A stretch of DNA of 64,000 bases, taken from contig NZ_CP018047.1 in NCBI RefSeq assembly GCF_002009175.1, forward strand, positions 6,200,001-6,264,000, given 5' to 3'. The position numbers and the translations under genes were made by a program. Under the pieces are notes generated by a model. It searched no databases and was not told where the DNA came from. It saw only the letters and a program-made list of their open reading frames with translations. This DNA is from Streptomyces niveus (GTDB taxonomy: Bacteria; Actinomycetota; Actinomycetes; Streptomycetales; Streptomycetaceae). Positions 1-11,904 of this stretch are shown here, piece after piece. Every line of letters begins with the position of its first letter. Position 1 is the first letter of the stretch.

Positions 1-847
<847 letters not shown>

Positions 848-851
848 TGGG

Positions 852-2657
852 TCACACCCCCGCCTTTTTGAGGCCGATATCGCCCTTGGGGGCGTCGAGT
901 TGCCCGGTCTCGTGGAATTCCAGCTGCTTCCTGCGGTCGGCGATGAGGCCTTCGGGGCGGAAGCGCATCAGGAGGATGAGCGCGACGCCGAAGAGCAGGA
1001 GCTGGTAGTCGGCCATGAACTGGAGCTTCGCCGGGATGAGGTAGAGCAGCGCCGCGCCGATGAGGGGTCCGCTGACCGTGCCCATGCCGCCGAGGATGAC
1101 GGCGGCGAGCAGGAAGGCGGAGTTCGGCGGTACGGCCTCGACGAACTTGTACTGGGCGGGTGTGACGGTGAAGGTCACGTGCGCCTGTACGGTGCCGGCC
1201 ATGCCGGCGAGGGTGGCGCCGAGGGCGAAGGCGAGCAGCTTGAGCCGGAAGGCGTTGATGCCCATGGCCCTGGCGGCGGTCTCGTCCTCGCGGATGGCGA
1301 CCCAGGCGCGGCCGATGCGGGACTGGTCGGACCGGCGGAAGACGGTGACCACGATGATGGTGAACAGGAGCATGAGCAGGTAGTAGTTGGAGAACCTGCC
1401 CAGCTCCATTCCCAAGATCGTATGGGACTCCCCGAGGTTGAACCCGAAGAGTTCGAGGTCCGGGATGTTGGGGATGCCGTTGGATCCGTTGGTGACGTCG
1501 GGGCCCGAGGAGCCGTCGAGGTTCTGCATCGTGATGCGGAAGATCTCACCGAAGCCGAGGGTGACGATGGCGAGGTAGTCGCCGTGCAGTCGCAGTGTCG
1601 GTGCGCCGATGACGACACCGAAGATCAGTGAGGCGCCCGCGCCGCACAGGACCGCGGCCCAGAACGGCAGGTGCAGGCCGATCGTGGAGGACGGCGAGCC
1701 GGAGACGAGGGCGGCCGTGTAGGCGCCGACGCCGAGGAACGCGACGTATCCGAGGTCGAGGAGGCCGGCGAGGCCGACGACGACGTTGAGGCCCAGGGCG
1801 ACGGTGGCGAAGATCAGGATGTTCGTACCGATGGTGGCGTACGCGTCGTTGCTCTGGGTGAACGGGAAGGCGAACGCGGCGACGAAGGCCGCGGTCACGG
1901 TCACGTTCTTGTGCTTGCTGGTGAGGCCCGCGAGGCGGCGGTTGAGGCCGGCACGGGAGATCGCCGTGGCGCCGAATCCGACGAGGATCAGGAAGCCGAT
2001 GAACAGCTGGGGGTTGTCGGAGTCGATGTCGATCCCGTACGTGAAGACGTACAGGCCGAGACCGAACGAGACGGCGATGATGAGGATCTCGGCCCAGCCG
2101 GGGAGCGCTGTCGCTTCCTTGGGCGTGGGTGCCTTGAAGCAGTGGACGAACCGCTGCCAGGCGTTGGCCGTGGTGTTGTCGGCCGCGACGTCGGAGGGGA
2201 GTCCGAGCGCTGCGACGAGGGCGATCAGTGAGGCCACTGCCGCGACGTAGGCGCCGGGTTCGAGGTTGGCGAGTCCGCCGAGGTCCACGGTGATGGCGAT
2301 CACGGTGAACCAGGTGGTGACGAACGTGCCGAGGGCGAAGAGGAGGGCCGGCCCGTTCTTGCCCGCGGGTGAGAGCCAGCGCAGACCGCGGATCTCGTAG
2401 CCGGCGAGGACGAACAGGAGCGTGAGGATCGCACCGGTGAGGGTGAGCACCTGGAGGCCGCCGGGGTATCCGGTGACGCTGAGGTCGCCGGGGAACGCGG
2501 CGGTCCAGGTCCAGGCGAGGAAGGTGCTCGCGAAGGTGGCGATCGCGCCGATGCCGGTGCCGGCGCGGGCCGCCGACAGGGGCAGGCCGATGACCGGGGG
2601 GTTCGCCCCCGGGGTGGGGGTCACGGTTTTGTCGGTTGTCGTGGTCATCGGTGTCAC
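852..2657 (-). CDS. livM: Branched-chain amino-acid ABC transporter permease LivM
   Basis: Inner-membrane permease, 601 aa. The C-terminal half (about 275-570) is the BPD_transp_2 permease domain, with the hallmark stretch GLLDLGYVAFLGVGAYTA and the cytoplasmic coupling loop around RAMGINAFRLK. The N-terminal 250 residues carry several additional hydrophobic segments and make this longer than the roughly 300-425 aa enterobacterial LivM; long forms are common in actinobacteria. The GTG start at 2657 overlaps the livH stop by 4 bp (GTGA); an in-frame ATG at 2648 is an alternative. It would pair with LivH to form the channel fed by the LivJ lipoprotein. Confidence 0.92.
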   Translation of the reverse strand: MTPMTTTTDKTVTPTPGANPPVIGLPLSAARAGTGIGAIATFASTFLAWTWTAAFPGDLSVTGYPGGLQVLTLTGAILTLLFVLAGYEIRGLRWLSPAGKNGPALLFALGTFVTTWFTVIAITVDLGGLANLEPGAYVAAVASLIALVAALGLPSDVAADNTTANAWQRFVHCFKAPTPKEATALPGWAEILIIAVSFGLGLYVFTYGIDIDSDNPQLFIGFLILVGFGATAISRAGLNRRLAGLTSKHKNVTVTAAFVAAFAFPFTQSNDAYATIGTNILIFATVALGLNVVVGLAGLLDLGYVAFLGVGAYTAALVSGSPSSTIGLHLPFWAAVLCGAGASLIFGVVIGAPTLRLHGDYLAIVTLGFGEIFRITMQNLDGSSGPDVTNGSNGIPNIPDLELFGFNLGESHTILGMELGRFSNYYLLMLLFTIIVVTVFRRSDQSRIGRAWVAIREDETAARAMGINAFRLKLLAFALGATLAGMAGTVQAHVTFTVTPAQYKFVEAVPPNSAFLLAAVILGGMGTVSGPLIGAALLYLIPAKLQFMADYQLLLFGVALILLMRFRPEGLIADRRKQLEFHETGQLDAPKGDIGLKKAGV

Positions 2658-3583
2658 GCCCTATCCGAGACGCGTGCGCCGAGCAGACCCTGGGGCCTCA
2701 GCAGCAGGACGAGAATGAGGAGGACGAACGCCCACACGTCCTTCCAGGCGCCGCCGCCGAGCTGGGACATGCCGGGGATGTTCTCGATGTAGGCGGTGGC
2801 CATGGCCTCGGAGAGACCGAGGACGAGTCCGCCGATCATGGCGCCGTAGATGTTGCCGATACCGCCGAGGACCGCGGCGGTGAACGCCTTGAGTCCGGCG
2901 ATGAAGCCCATCTTGAAGTTGACCTCGCCGTACTTGAGGCCGTGGGCGACGGCCGCGATGGCGGCGAAGGCCGCTCCGATCGCGAACGCGGTGACGATGA
3001 TGCGGTCGGTGTTGATACCCATCAGCTTGGCCGTGTCCGGGTCCTGCGACGTGGCCTGCATGGCGCGCCCGGTGCGGGTCTTGGAGACGAAGAACCCGAG
3101 GGTGATCATGCACAGGGGGGCGGCGATGAGCAGGAAGAGGTCGCCGCGGCTGATGGCGAAGGCGCCGAAGTCGAGCCTGCCGCCTTCGAATTCGGGGAAC
3201 GGCCTGGACTTCGTGGCGTCGGGGTAAAAGGCCCAGACCGCTTGCTGCAGTGCGATGGAGAGGCCGATCGCGGTGATCAGTGGTGCGAGCCTGGGTGCGT
3301 TGCGCAGGGGCCGGTAGGCGAAGCGTTCGGCTCCTACGGCGACGAGCACGGAGCAGGCCATCGCCATGAGGATCATGAGGGGCAGTGCGACGAGCAGGCT
3401 GGTGCCGTCGGGCAGCCAGAGGAATGCGGTCAGCGCACCGAAGCCGCCGATCATGAATATCTCGCCATGGGCGAAATTGATGAGCTGGACTATGCCATAG
3501 ACCATCGTGTAACCGATTGCGATGAGTCCGTACAGCGCGCCGAGTAGCAGGCCGTTGGCAAGTTGCTGCGGCAGATCGTTCAC
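2654..3583 (-). CDS. livH: Branched-chain amino-acid ABC transporter permease LivH
   Basis: Second membrane subunit of the transporter, 309 aa, GTG start. It is hydrophobic throughout, with LivH signatures NFAHGEIFMIGGFGA (about 39-53) and AVLGGIGNIYGAMIGG near the C-terminus. Length is typical of the family. It lies third-to-last in a livJ-H-M-G order and overlaps livM by 4 bp. A strong hairpin separates it from livJ upstream, which could lower permease expression relative to the binding protein. Confidence 0.93.
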   Translation of the reverse strand: MNDLPQQLANGLLLGALYGLIAIGYTMVYGIVQLINFAHGEIFMIGGFGALTAFLWLPDGTSLLVALPLMILMAMACSVLVAVGAERFAYRPLRNAPRLAPLITAIGLSIALQQAVWAFYPDATKSRPFPEFEGGRLDFGAFAISRGDLFLLIAAPLCMITLGFFVSKTRTGRAMQATSQDPDTAKLMGINTDRIIVTAFAIGAAFAAIAAVAHGLKYGEVNFKMGFIAGLKAFTAAVLGGIGNIYGAMIGGLVLGLSEAMATAYIENIPGMSQLGGGAWKDVWAFVLLILVLLLRPQGLLGARVSDRA

Positions 3584-3617
3584 CGCGGGGCCTCCGAATG
3601 AGTGGGGTCAGATACGG

Positions 3618-3649
3618 CCGCGCGGGGGCGCTGTGGCGCCCCCGCGCGG
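3618..3649 (-). terminator. Strong hairpin between livJ and livH (attenuator or mRNA-stabilising stem)
   Basis: A perfect 14-bp inverted repeat (3618-3631 with 3636-3649) with a TGTG loop and an all-G/C stem except the loop. It sits 36 nt after the livJ stop and 35 nt before the livH start. Such intercistronic stems usually cause partial termination or protect the upstream transcript, matching the higher need for the binding protein. No U-tract follows, as is usual in Streptomyces. Confidence 0.75.
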
Positions 3650-3684
3650 TGGTAGGTCCTACAAGGGAGGGCTTGTCAGCCCGG

Positions 3685-4929
3685 TCAGCCCTCGAACACG
3701 CCCGTCTTGACGGGGACGTGCTTGCCGCCCTTGACCTCGTAGAGGGAGAGCTGCTTGTTCAAGGTGTCGCCGAACTCGTCGAAGCCGACCGATCCGGTGA
3801 CCCCTTCGAACTTGACGTCCTGCATGGCCTCGGTGATCTGCTTGCGCGAGTCCTTGACGTCGCCGGGCAGCTTGCCGTCGTTCTTCTCGACGACGGCCTT
3901 GACCGCCTGGATGATCGCCCAGGTGGAGTCGTAGGCGTAGCCGCCGTACGCCTCGAAGGCGCCGTCGTAGCCGCCGGCCGAGTAGTCCGCGATGAACTTC
4001 TTGGCGGTCTCCAGGGTCTCCAGGGGCGCGCCCACGGAGCTGGCGAAGTCGCCTTCGGAGTTCTTCTTGCCCAGCTTGATGTACTCGGCGCTGAAGAGAG
4101 CGTCGCCGCCGACGGTGGGGATCTTGGCGCCGGCGTTCTTGATCTGGCTGGCCAGCGGGGCGCCGGCCGGGTACTCGCCGCCGTAGTAGACGAACTCGGC
4201 GTCGGTCTGCGCGACCTTGCTCGCCACGGACGAGAAGTCCTTGTCGTCCGGGTTGATGTGGTCGGTGCCCACTACCTTGCCGCCGAGCTTCTTGAACTCG
4301 GTGGAGAAGGTGGCGGCCAGACCGGCTCCGTAGGTCTTCTTGTCATCGATGACATAGACCTTCTTGAGCTTCTTGTCGTTGAACATGTACTGCGCGGCGT
4401 ACGGGCCCTGGATGGCGTCCGTGGTCGACGTGCGGAAGTACGTGTCGAAGCCGCGGACCTTCTTGCCGGACTGCCAGTCCTTGCCCTGAGTGAGCTCGGG
4501 GTTGGTGTTGGCGGGCGACACCTGGACCAGGTTGTCGTTGGCGAAGACCTTCTGCATCGACTGGCCGACGTCGGAGTTCAGGGGGCCGACGACACCCATG
4601 ACCTCGTCGTCGCCGACGAGCTTGGTGGCGTTCTGCTGACCGGTGGCGGCCTGGGCAACGTCGTCGAGCGCCTCCAGCTTGAAGGTGACGCCTTCGACTT
4701 CGTTGTTCTTGTTGGCCGTCTTGACGGCCAGGTCGGCGGAGTTCTTGATGCCCTGGCCGAGCGCGGAGAGGTCTCCGGTCAGCGGCGCGTCGAGGCCGAT
4801 GACGACGGTCGTCTTTCCGCCGCCGCCGCTGCCTCCCTCGCTGCTGTCGTCGCGGGAGCCGCAAGCGGACAGCGTGAGGGCTCCTACGGTGACCGCAGTG
4901 GTGACTATGAACAAGGAACGGTGACGCAC
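3685..4929 (-). CDS. livJ: Branched-chain amino-acid substrate-binding lipoprotein LivJ
   Basis: Extracytoplasmic ligand-binding subunit, 414 aa, with a Peripla_BP_6 / type I periplasmic-binding fold. A longer reading frame begins at 5073, but the GTG at 4929 is preferred: it has AAAGGA 7 nt upstream and starts directly with a lipoprotein signal (MRHRSLFIVTTAVTVGALTL, then lipobox LSAC with Cys23). A Gly/Ser-rich spacer follows, then VIGLDAPLTGDLSALGQ, the typical N-terminal lobe strand. First gene of the liv operon; the 4930-5199 gap upstream holds its presumed promoter (weak TAGAGT at 5031-5036 on the minus strand). Confidence 0.93.
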   Translation of the reverse strand: MRHRSLFIVTTAVTVGALTLSACGSRDDSSEGGSGGGGKTTVVIGLDAPLTGDLSALGQGIKNSADLAVKTANKNNEVEGVTFKLEALDDVAQAATGQQNATKLVGDDEVMGVVGPLNSDVGQSMQKVFANDNLVQVSPANTNPELTQGKDWQSGKKVRGFDTYFRTSTTDAIQGPYAAQYMFNDKKLKKVYVIDDKKTYGAGLAATFSTEFKKLGGKVVGTDHINPDDKDFSSVASKVAQTDAEFVYYGGEYPAGAPLASQIKNAGAKIPTVGGDALFSAEYIKLGKKNSEGDFASSVGAPLETLETAKKFIADYSAGGYDGAFEAYGGYAYDSTWAIIQAVKAVVEKNDGKLPGDVKDSRKQITEAMQDVKFEGVTGSVGFDEFGDTLNKQLSLYEVKGGKHVPVKTGVFEG

Positions 4930-5199
4930 GATCAGTCCTTTCCCCTGGCACGGCTGTCCCTGATTGGGAAGCCGGGTCGAGCGCTGGAACCGAACTGATA
5001 AGTAATCCGGTGGCGCGGTGACTGGCCGTGACTCTAAGCGCGCTGGTGGGGGTGGTGCAGAGGTGCGGCCCATGATGTGACGCTCTTGTTATGACGGGGG
5101 CGCGGTGAAGCCCGGCCTGGAAGGGAAAGACGTGTGATTTGAGACCGTTCGGAAGTCCACATAGTGAGAACCAGCAGGACCCGAACGGTAATCGGCCGG

Positions 5200-5796
5200 T
5201 TACGGAGCGGGGCGGTCGCAGGCCTTTTCGATGGCCGCGCCGAGGTCTTCCGGGTAGCCGCCGCCGAGGATGCGGCTCTGCTTCTGGACCGCCCGTTCGT
5301 TACGCAGGGTGACATCCAGGAAGGGGAGTCCGGCGTTCCGTGGTACTTCCCCGCAGTCGAGCACGTAGACGGTCACCAGTACTTTGCGGGATCCGCCGGG
5401 CTCCACGGTGAACGGCGCGGACGGCCGGGTCGAGACGGCGAGTGCCGCCGACGGCTGGGTGATGTCGTCGATCGTGACCCGTCGGCCGGGTTCGGTGGAG
5501 ATGCTGATGTCGAAGGTGAACGCGCCGGCGCGGTCGGCCTCGGCGGAGGCTCCGGCGTAGTTGAAGCCGACGACCTGCGAGGGCCAGGGCGGTGGCGGCG
5601 CGGGCGGCGGTTCGGGGGCGTTGAGCGCGTACACGCCCGCGCCCGCGGTGAGGGTCGCGGCGGCGGCCAGGGCGGCCTTGCGGCGGTGGCGCGCGGGCAC
5701 GGTGAGGCGGGCGCGGACCGGCGCCGCCCCGGTGAGCTGGGCCCGCGGATGGTGATAGGTGTCCTCGCCCGGTTCGACGGGGCCGATACCGCTCAT
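5200..5796 (-). CDS. Membrane-anchored protein of unknown function
   Basis: 198 aa, not assigned to a family. Residues 1-38 are polar and basic (RARLTVPARHRRK), followed by one hydrophobic segment (AALAAAATLTAGAGVYAL, about 40-58), a Pro-rich stretch (PEPPPAPPPPWP) and a predicted extracytoplasmic beta-rich domain of about 130 residues. That domain contains two Cys residues (LDCGEV and EKACDR), which could form a disulphide. The layout is that of a type II membrane-anchored protein. The ATG is 6 nt from a good -10 element, so the mRNA is probably leaderless. Streptomyces genomes carry many such proteins; function unknown. Confidence 0.7.
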   Translation of the reverse strand: MSGIGPVEPGEDTYHHPRAQLTGAAPVRARLTVPARHRRKAALAAAATLTAGAGVYALNAPEPPPAPPPPWPSQVVGFNYAGASAEADRAGAFTFDISISTEPGRRVTIDDITQPSAALAVSTRPSAPFTVEPGGSRKVLVTVYVLDCGEVPRNAGLPFLDVTLRNERAVQKQSRILGGGYPEDLGAAIEKACDRPAP

Positions 5797-5802
5797 GTGC
5801 CG

Positions 5803-5831
5803 AAGCTAATGCGCATCGGGCGACAGGACAA
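5803..5831 (-). promoter_or_regulatory. Sigma-70-type promoter, probably leaderless transcript
   Basis: On the minus strand, TTGTCC (5826-5831), 17-bp spacer, TAGCTT (5803-5808). Only 6 nt separate the -10 box from the ATG at 5796, so transcription should start at or next to the start codon. Confidence 0.55.
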
Positions 5832-6017
5832 TGGATCGCACCGTAAGGCGTTACATAACGTCACCATCGGGGTTCCCACCTGGCTCTCCCGTGCGAGGTC
5901 CGGCGGGCGGCCGGTGCGCGGCCGGTGCGCGGCGACGTTCTCGGCGGGCCCTCGTTTCCGCGGTGTTTCCCGTCGGCCCGACGGCTGTCGCGCGTCTCAC
6001 CTGTTGGTCACTCCCGG

Positions 6018-6048
6018 CCGGGGGAAGCCCGTTCGGCGCTTCCCCCGG
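6018..6048 (-). terminator. Hairpin terminator after the thioesterase gene
   Basis: Perfect 11-bp inverted repeat (6018-6028 with 6038-6048) with a 9-nt loop, 30 nt beyond the thioesterase stop. The rest of the 5797-6078 gap holds no coding signal that I can see. Confidence 0.65.
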
Positions 6049-6078
6049 TCCGCTTGAGGTCCCCTTGAGGTTCGGTCC

Positions 6079-6582
6079 TCAAGCCTCTTTTGTCGGGATG
6101 AAGGAGGTGCCGTCGCCGCTCTGGAGCAGACATGTCAGCCGGGCCGTGCACACCCGCTTGTCACGCTCGTCGGTGATGACGATCTCGTACGTCGCGGTGG
6201 ACCGGCCGCGGTGGATCGGGGTCGCGACGCCGGTCACCACTCCGTCGCGTACGGCGCGGTGATGGGTGCAGTTGAGGTCCACGCCCACGGCGACCTTGTT
6301 GCGCCCGCCGTGCAGCATCGCGCCGATGGAGCCGAGGGTCTCGGCGAGCACGGCCGAGGCGCCGCCGTGCAGCAGTCCGTACGGCTGGGTGTTGCCCTCC
6401 ACGGGCATGGTGGCGACGACGCGGTCGGCGGACGCCTCGGTGACCACCAGGCCCATCCGGGTGCCGAGGTTCCCGGCGGAGAAGAACGACGTCAGGTCCA
6501 TGTCGTACGGCGCGTACTCGTCGATGACCTCCTGCGGGAACGTCGGTTCTGTCTGCTCGTTCGCTCTGGACTCTTCACCCAT
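6079..6582 (-). CDS. PaaI/YdiI-type hotdog-fold thioesterase
   Basis: 167 aa hotdog-fold acyl-CoA thioesterase. The diagnostic stretch is YGLLHGGASAVLAETLGS (about 68-85), with HGG at 72-74 and Glu81 as the likely catalytic acid. A second strand, NCTHHRAVRDGVVTG, is typical of the C-terminal half of the fold. The ATG at 6582 has GGAG about 10 nt upstream. The substrate cannot be read from sequence; such enzymes hydrolyse aromatic or short acyl-CoAs and often act as housekeeping CoA-release enzymes. Separated by 120 nt from the molybdopterin oxidoreductase upstream, with no obvious functional link. Confidence 0.85.
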   Translation of the reverse strand: MGEESRANEQTEPTFPQEVIDEYAPYDMDLTSFFSAGNLGTRMGLVVTEASADRVVATMPVEGNTQPYGLLHGGASAVLAETLGSIGAMLHGGRNKVAVGVDLNCTHHRAVRDGVVTGVATPIHRGRSTATYEIVITDERDKRVCTARLTCLLQSGDGTSFIPTKEA

Positions 6583-6702
6583 GGGGTGCGGCTCCGATCG
6601 GCTGCGTGGTGATAGGTGTTCAATGCACCTTGTTCGGTGCGCTGGTCCGCACCGTCTTATCAGATGACTGAGCGAACGCTTAGGCAGGCCGGGTCTGTTC
6701 CG

Positions 6703-9018
<2,316 letters not shown>

Positions 9019-9134
9019 CACGCTCTCCCAACTTCGTACGCCGGGACCTCTCCCGCGCGTCCTGCTGCTGTCCTGTCCCCCGATCCTGTCACGCACCCCC
9101 GACAGCCCGTCGGGGCGGAGTGCGCCGGTCGGGA

Positions 9135-9157
9135 TTGTCGGTGGGGCGTGGCAGGAT
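9135..9157 (+). promoter_or_regulatory. RecA/LexA-independent DNA-damage promoter (PafBC-type) of polA
   Basis: TTGTCGGTG (9135-9143) matches all nine positions of the published TTGTCRGTG element; exactly 8 nt later comes CAGGAT (9152-9157), one mismatch to TANNNT. Seven nt then lead to the GTG start at 9165, giving the same leaderless geometry seen at ogt, uvrB and uvrC. Confidence 0.7.
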
Positions 9158-9164
9158 CGGGTAC

Positions 9165-11876
9165 GTGGCTGAGAAAGCGTCGAAGAAGACCCCAGACAAC
9201 CGTCCTCGCCTGCTCCTCATGGACGGGCACTCCCTGGCGTACCGGGCGTTCTTCGCGCTGCCCGCGGAGAATTTCACCACCAGCTCCGGCCAGCCGACCA
9301 ACGCCGTCTACGGCTTCGCGTCGATGCTGGCGAACACCCTGCGTGACGAGGCGCCCACGCACTTCGCGGTGGCCTTCGACGTGTCGCGCAAGACCTGGCG
9401 TTCGGAGGAGTTCCCCGAGTACAAGGCGAACCGCTCCAAGACGCCCGACGAGTTCAAGGGCCAGGTCGAGCTGATCGGCGAGCTGCTCGACGCGATGCAC
9501 GCGCACCGGTTCGCGATCGAGGGCTTCGAGGCGGACGACGTCATCGCCACCCTCGCCACCCAGGCCGAGGGAGCCGGCTTCGAGGTCCTCATCGTCACCG
9601 GCGACCGGGACTCCTTCCAGCTGATCACCGAGCACACCACGGTGCTGTATCCCACCAAGGGCGTCTCAGAGCTGACCCGCTTCACCCCGGAGAAGGTCCA
9701 GGAGAAGTACGGGCTGACCCCGGCGCAGTATCCGGACTTCGCCGCACTGCGCGGCGACCCGTCGGACAATCTCCCCAGCATTCCCAAAGTCGGCGAGAAG
9801 ACGGCCGCGAAGTGGATCAATCAGTTCGGTTCCCTCGCCGACCTGGTGGAGCGTGCCGACGAGGTCAAGGGCAAGGTCGGCGAGAGTCTGCGCGAGCACC
9901 TGGACTCGGTCACGCTCAACCGTCATCTCACCGAGCTGGTGCGTGACGTCGAGCTGACGAAGACCCCGCAGGACCTGGAGCGCGCCCCGTACGACCGGAC
10001 GGCCCTCACCGGATTCCTCGAAGTGCTGGAGATCCGCAATCCGAGCCTGCGCGAGCGGCTGCTCGCCGTGGACCCGGGCGCCGTGGAGGACGAGGCCCCG
10101 GCCCCCGCGGCGGGTGTCGAACTCGACGGCAAGGTCCTCGCCTCCGGTGAGCTGGCGCCCTGGCTGGCCGAGCACGGCGACGAGCCGCTGGGCGTCGCCC
10201 TGGTCGACACCTGGGCGCTCGGTACGGGCGGCATCGGCGAGGTCGCGCTGGCCGCCGCCGACGGCGCCGCCGCCTGGTTCGACACGACACAGCTCGACGA
10301 GGCCGACGAGAAGGCCTTCGGCACCTGGCTCGCTGCGGCGGACCGCCCCAAGGTCCTGCACAACGCGAAGAGCGCCATGCGGGTCGCGCCCGAGCACGGC
10401 TGGCAGGTCGGCGGCGTGACCATGGACACCGCGCTCGCCGCGTATCTGGTCAAGCCCGGCCGCCGTTCCTTCGCGCTCGACGCCCTCGCCGTCGAGTACC
10501 TCGGACGTGAACTCGCCCCGGCCGCCGCGGCCGACGGACAGCTCGCCTTCGGCAGCGACGACCAGGCCGAGGCGGACGCGCTGATGACCCAGGCGCGCGC
10601 GATCCTCGACCTCGGCGACGCGTTCACCGGGCGGCTGGAGGAGGTCGGGGCCACCGAACTGCTCCAGGACATCGAGCTGCCCACCTCCGCGCTGCTCGCC
10701 AAGCTGGAGCGCAACGGCATCTGGGCCGACCGGCCTCATCTGGTGAGCCTGGAGGAGCAGTTCGCCGCCGCCGTCCAGCAGGCGGTGAAGGAGGCGCACG
10801 CCGCGGTGGGCCACGAGTTCAACCTCGGCTCGCCCAAGCAGCTCCAGGAAGTCCTCTTCGGCGAGCTGGGTCTGCCCAAGACGAAGAAGACCAAGACCGG
10901 TTACACGACGGACGCCGACGCGCTCGCCTGGCTCGCCGCGCAGACCGAGCACGAACTGCCGGTCGTGATGCTGCGCCACCGAGAGCAGGCCAGGCTCCGC
11001 GTCACCGTCGAGGGCCTGATCAAGATGATCGCGGCCGACGGCCGCATCCACACCACCTTCAGCCAGACGGTCGCGGCCACCGGCCGGCTCTCGTCCACCG
11101 ACCCCAATCTGCAGAACGTGCCGGTGCGCACCGACGAGGGCCGCGCGATCCGCCGCGGTTTCGTCGTCGGCGAGGGCTACGAGTCGCTGATGACCGCCGA
11201 CTACAGCCAGATCGAGCTGCGCGTCATGGCTCATCTGTCGGAGGACGCGGGCCTGATCGAGGCGTTCACCTCCGGCGAGGACCTGCACACCACCGTCGCC
11301 TCACAGGTGTTCGGCGTGGAGCGTGCGGCGGTCACCGCGGACATGCGCCGCAAGATCAAGGCGATGTCGTACGGACTGGCGTACGGGCTCTCGGCGTTCG
11401 GCCTCTCACAGCAGCTGAACATCGAGGCGGCCGAGGCGCGCGGCCTGATGGACACGTTCTTCGAGCGCTTCGGCGGCGTGCGGGACTACCTCCAGCGGGC
11501 GGTCGAGGAGGCCAGGGCCACGGGCTACACGGAGACGATGCTCGGCCGCCGCCGCTACCTCCCCGACCTCAACAGCGACAACCGCCAGCGCCGTGAGATG
11601 GCCGAGCGGATGGCGCTCAACGCCCCGATCCAGGGCACCGCCGCCGACATCGTCAAGGTCGCGATGCTCCGCGTCGACAGGGCGCTGACCGAGGCGGGGC
11701 TGACGTCACGCATGCTGCTCCAGGTCCACGACGAAATCGTGCTGGAGATCGCCCCCGGCGAGCGGGACCGGGTGGAGGAGCTGGTGATCCGCGAGATGGC
11801 CGCGGCGACCGAGCTGCGGGCGCCGCTGGACATCTCGGTGGGCGTGGGCCCGGACTGGGACTCGGCAGCGCACTGA
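9165..11876 (+). CDS. polA: DNA polymerase I
   Basis: 903 aa, repair and Okazaki-fragment processing polymerase. Residues 1-300: 5'-3' flap nuclease (LLLMDGHSLAYRAFFALP; VTGDRDSFQLI; GDPSDNLPSIPKVGEKTA). Residues 320-530: degenerate exonuclease domain, where the proofreading D-x-E is replaced by VALVDTWALG, as expected for actinobacterial PolA without 3'-5' activity. Residues 540-903: polymerase, with motif A DYSQIELRVMAHL near 679, motif B RRKIKAMSYGLAYG near 727, and motif C QVHDEIVLE near 851. The GTG at 9165 is chosen because the protein start VAEKASKK is typical and because a damage-type promoter ends 7 nt before it. Longer upstream reading is antisense to the oxidoreductase. Confidence 0.97.
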   Translation: MAEKASKKTPDNRPRLLLMDGHSLAYRAFFALPAENFTTSSGQPTNAVYGFASMLANTLRDEAPTHFAVAFDVSRKTWRSEEFPEYKANRSKTPDEFKGQVELIGELLDAMHAHRFAIEGFEADDVIATLATQAEGAGFEVLIVTGDRDSFQLITEHTTVLYPTKGVSELTRFTPEKVQEKYGLTPAQYPDFAALRGDPSDNLPSIPKVGEKTAAKWINQFGSLADLVERADEVKGKVGESLREHLDSVTLNRHLTELVRDVELTKTPQDLERAPYDRTALTGFLEVLEIRNPSLRERLLAVDPGAVEDEAPAPAAGVELDGKVLASGELAPWLAEHGDEPLGVALVDTWALGTGGIGEVALAAADGAAAWFDTTQLDEADEKAFGTWLAAADRPKVLHNAKSAMRVAPEHGWQVGGVTMDTALAAYLVKPGRRSFALDALAVEYLGRELAPAAAADGQLAFGSDDQAEADALMTQARAILDLGDAFTGRLEEVGATELLQDIELPTSALLAKLERNGIWADRPHLVSLEEQFAAAVQQAVKEAHAAVGHEFNLGSPKQLQEVLFGELGLPKTKKTKTGYTTDADALAWLAAQTEHELPVVMLRHREQARLRVTVEGLIKMIAADGRIHTTFSQTVAATGRLSSTDPNLQNVPVRTDEGRAIRRGFVVGEGYESLMTADYSQIELRVMAHLSEDAGLIEAFTSGEDLHTTVASQVFGVERAAVTADMRRKIKAMSYGLAYGLSAFGLSQQLNIEAAEARGLMDTFFERFGGVRDYLQRAVEEARATGYTETMLGRRRYLPDLNSDNRQRREMAERMALNAPIQGTAADIVKVAMLRVDRALTEAGLTSRMLLQVHDEIVLEIAPGERDRVEELVIREMAAATELRAPLDISVGVGPDWDSAAH

Positions 11877-11904
11877 CGGCGGCCGGGGCGCCCCTGCCCC
11901 AGCC

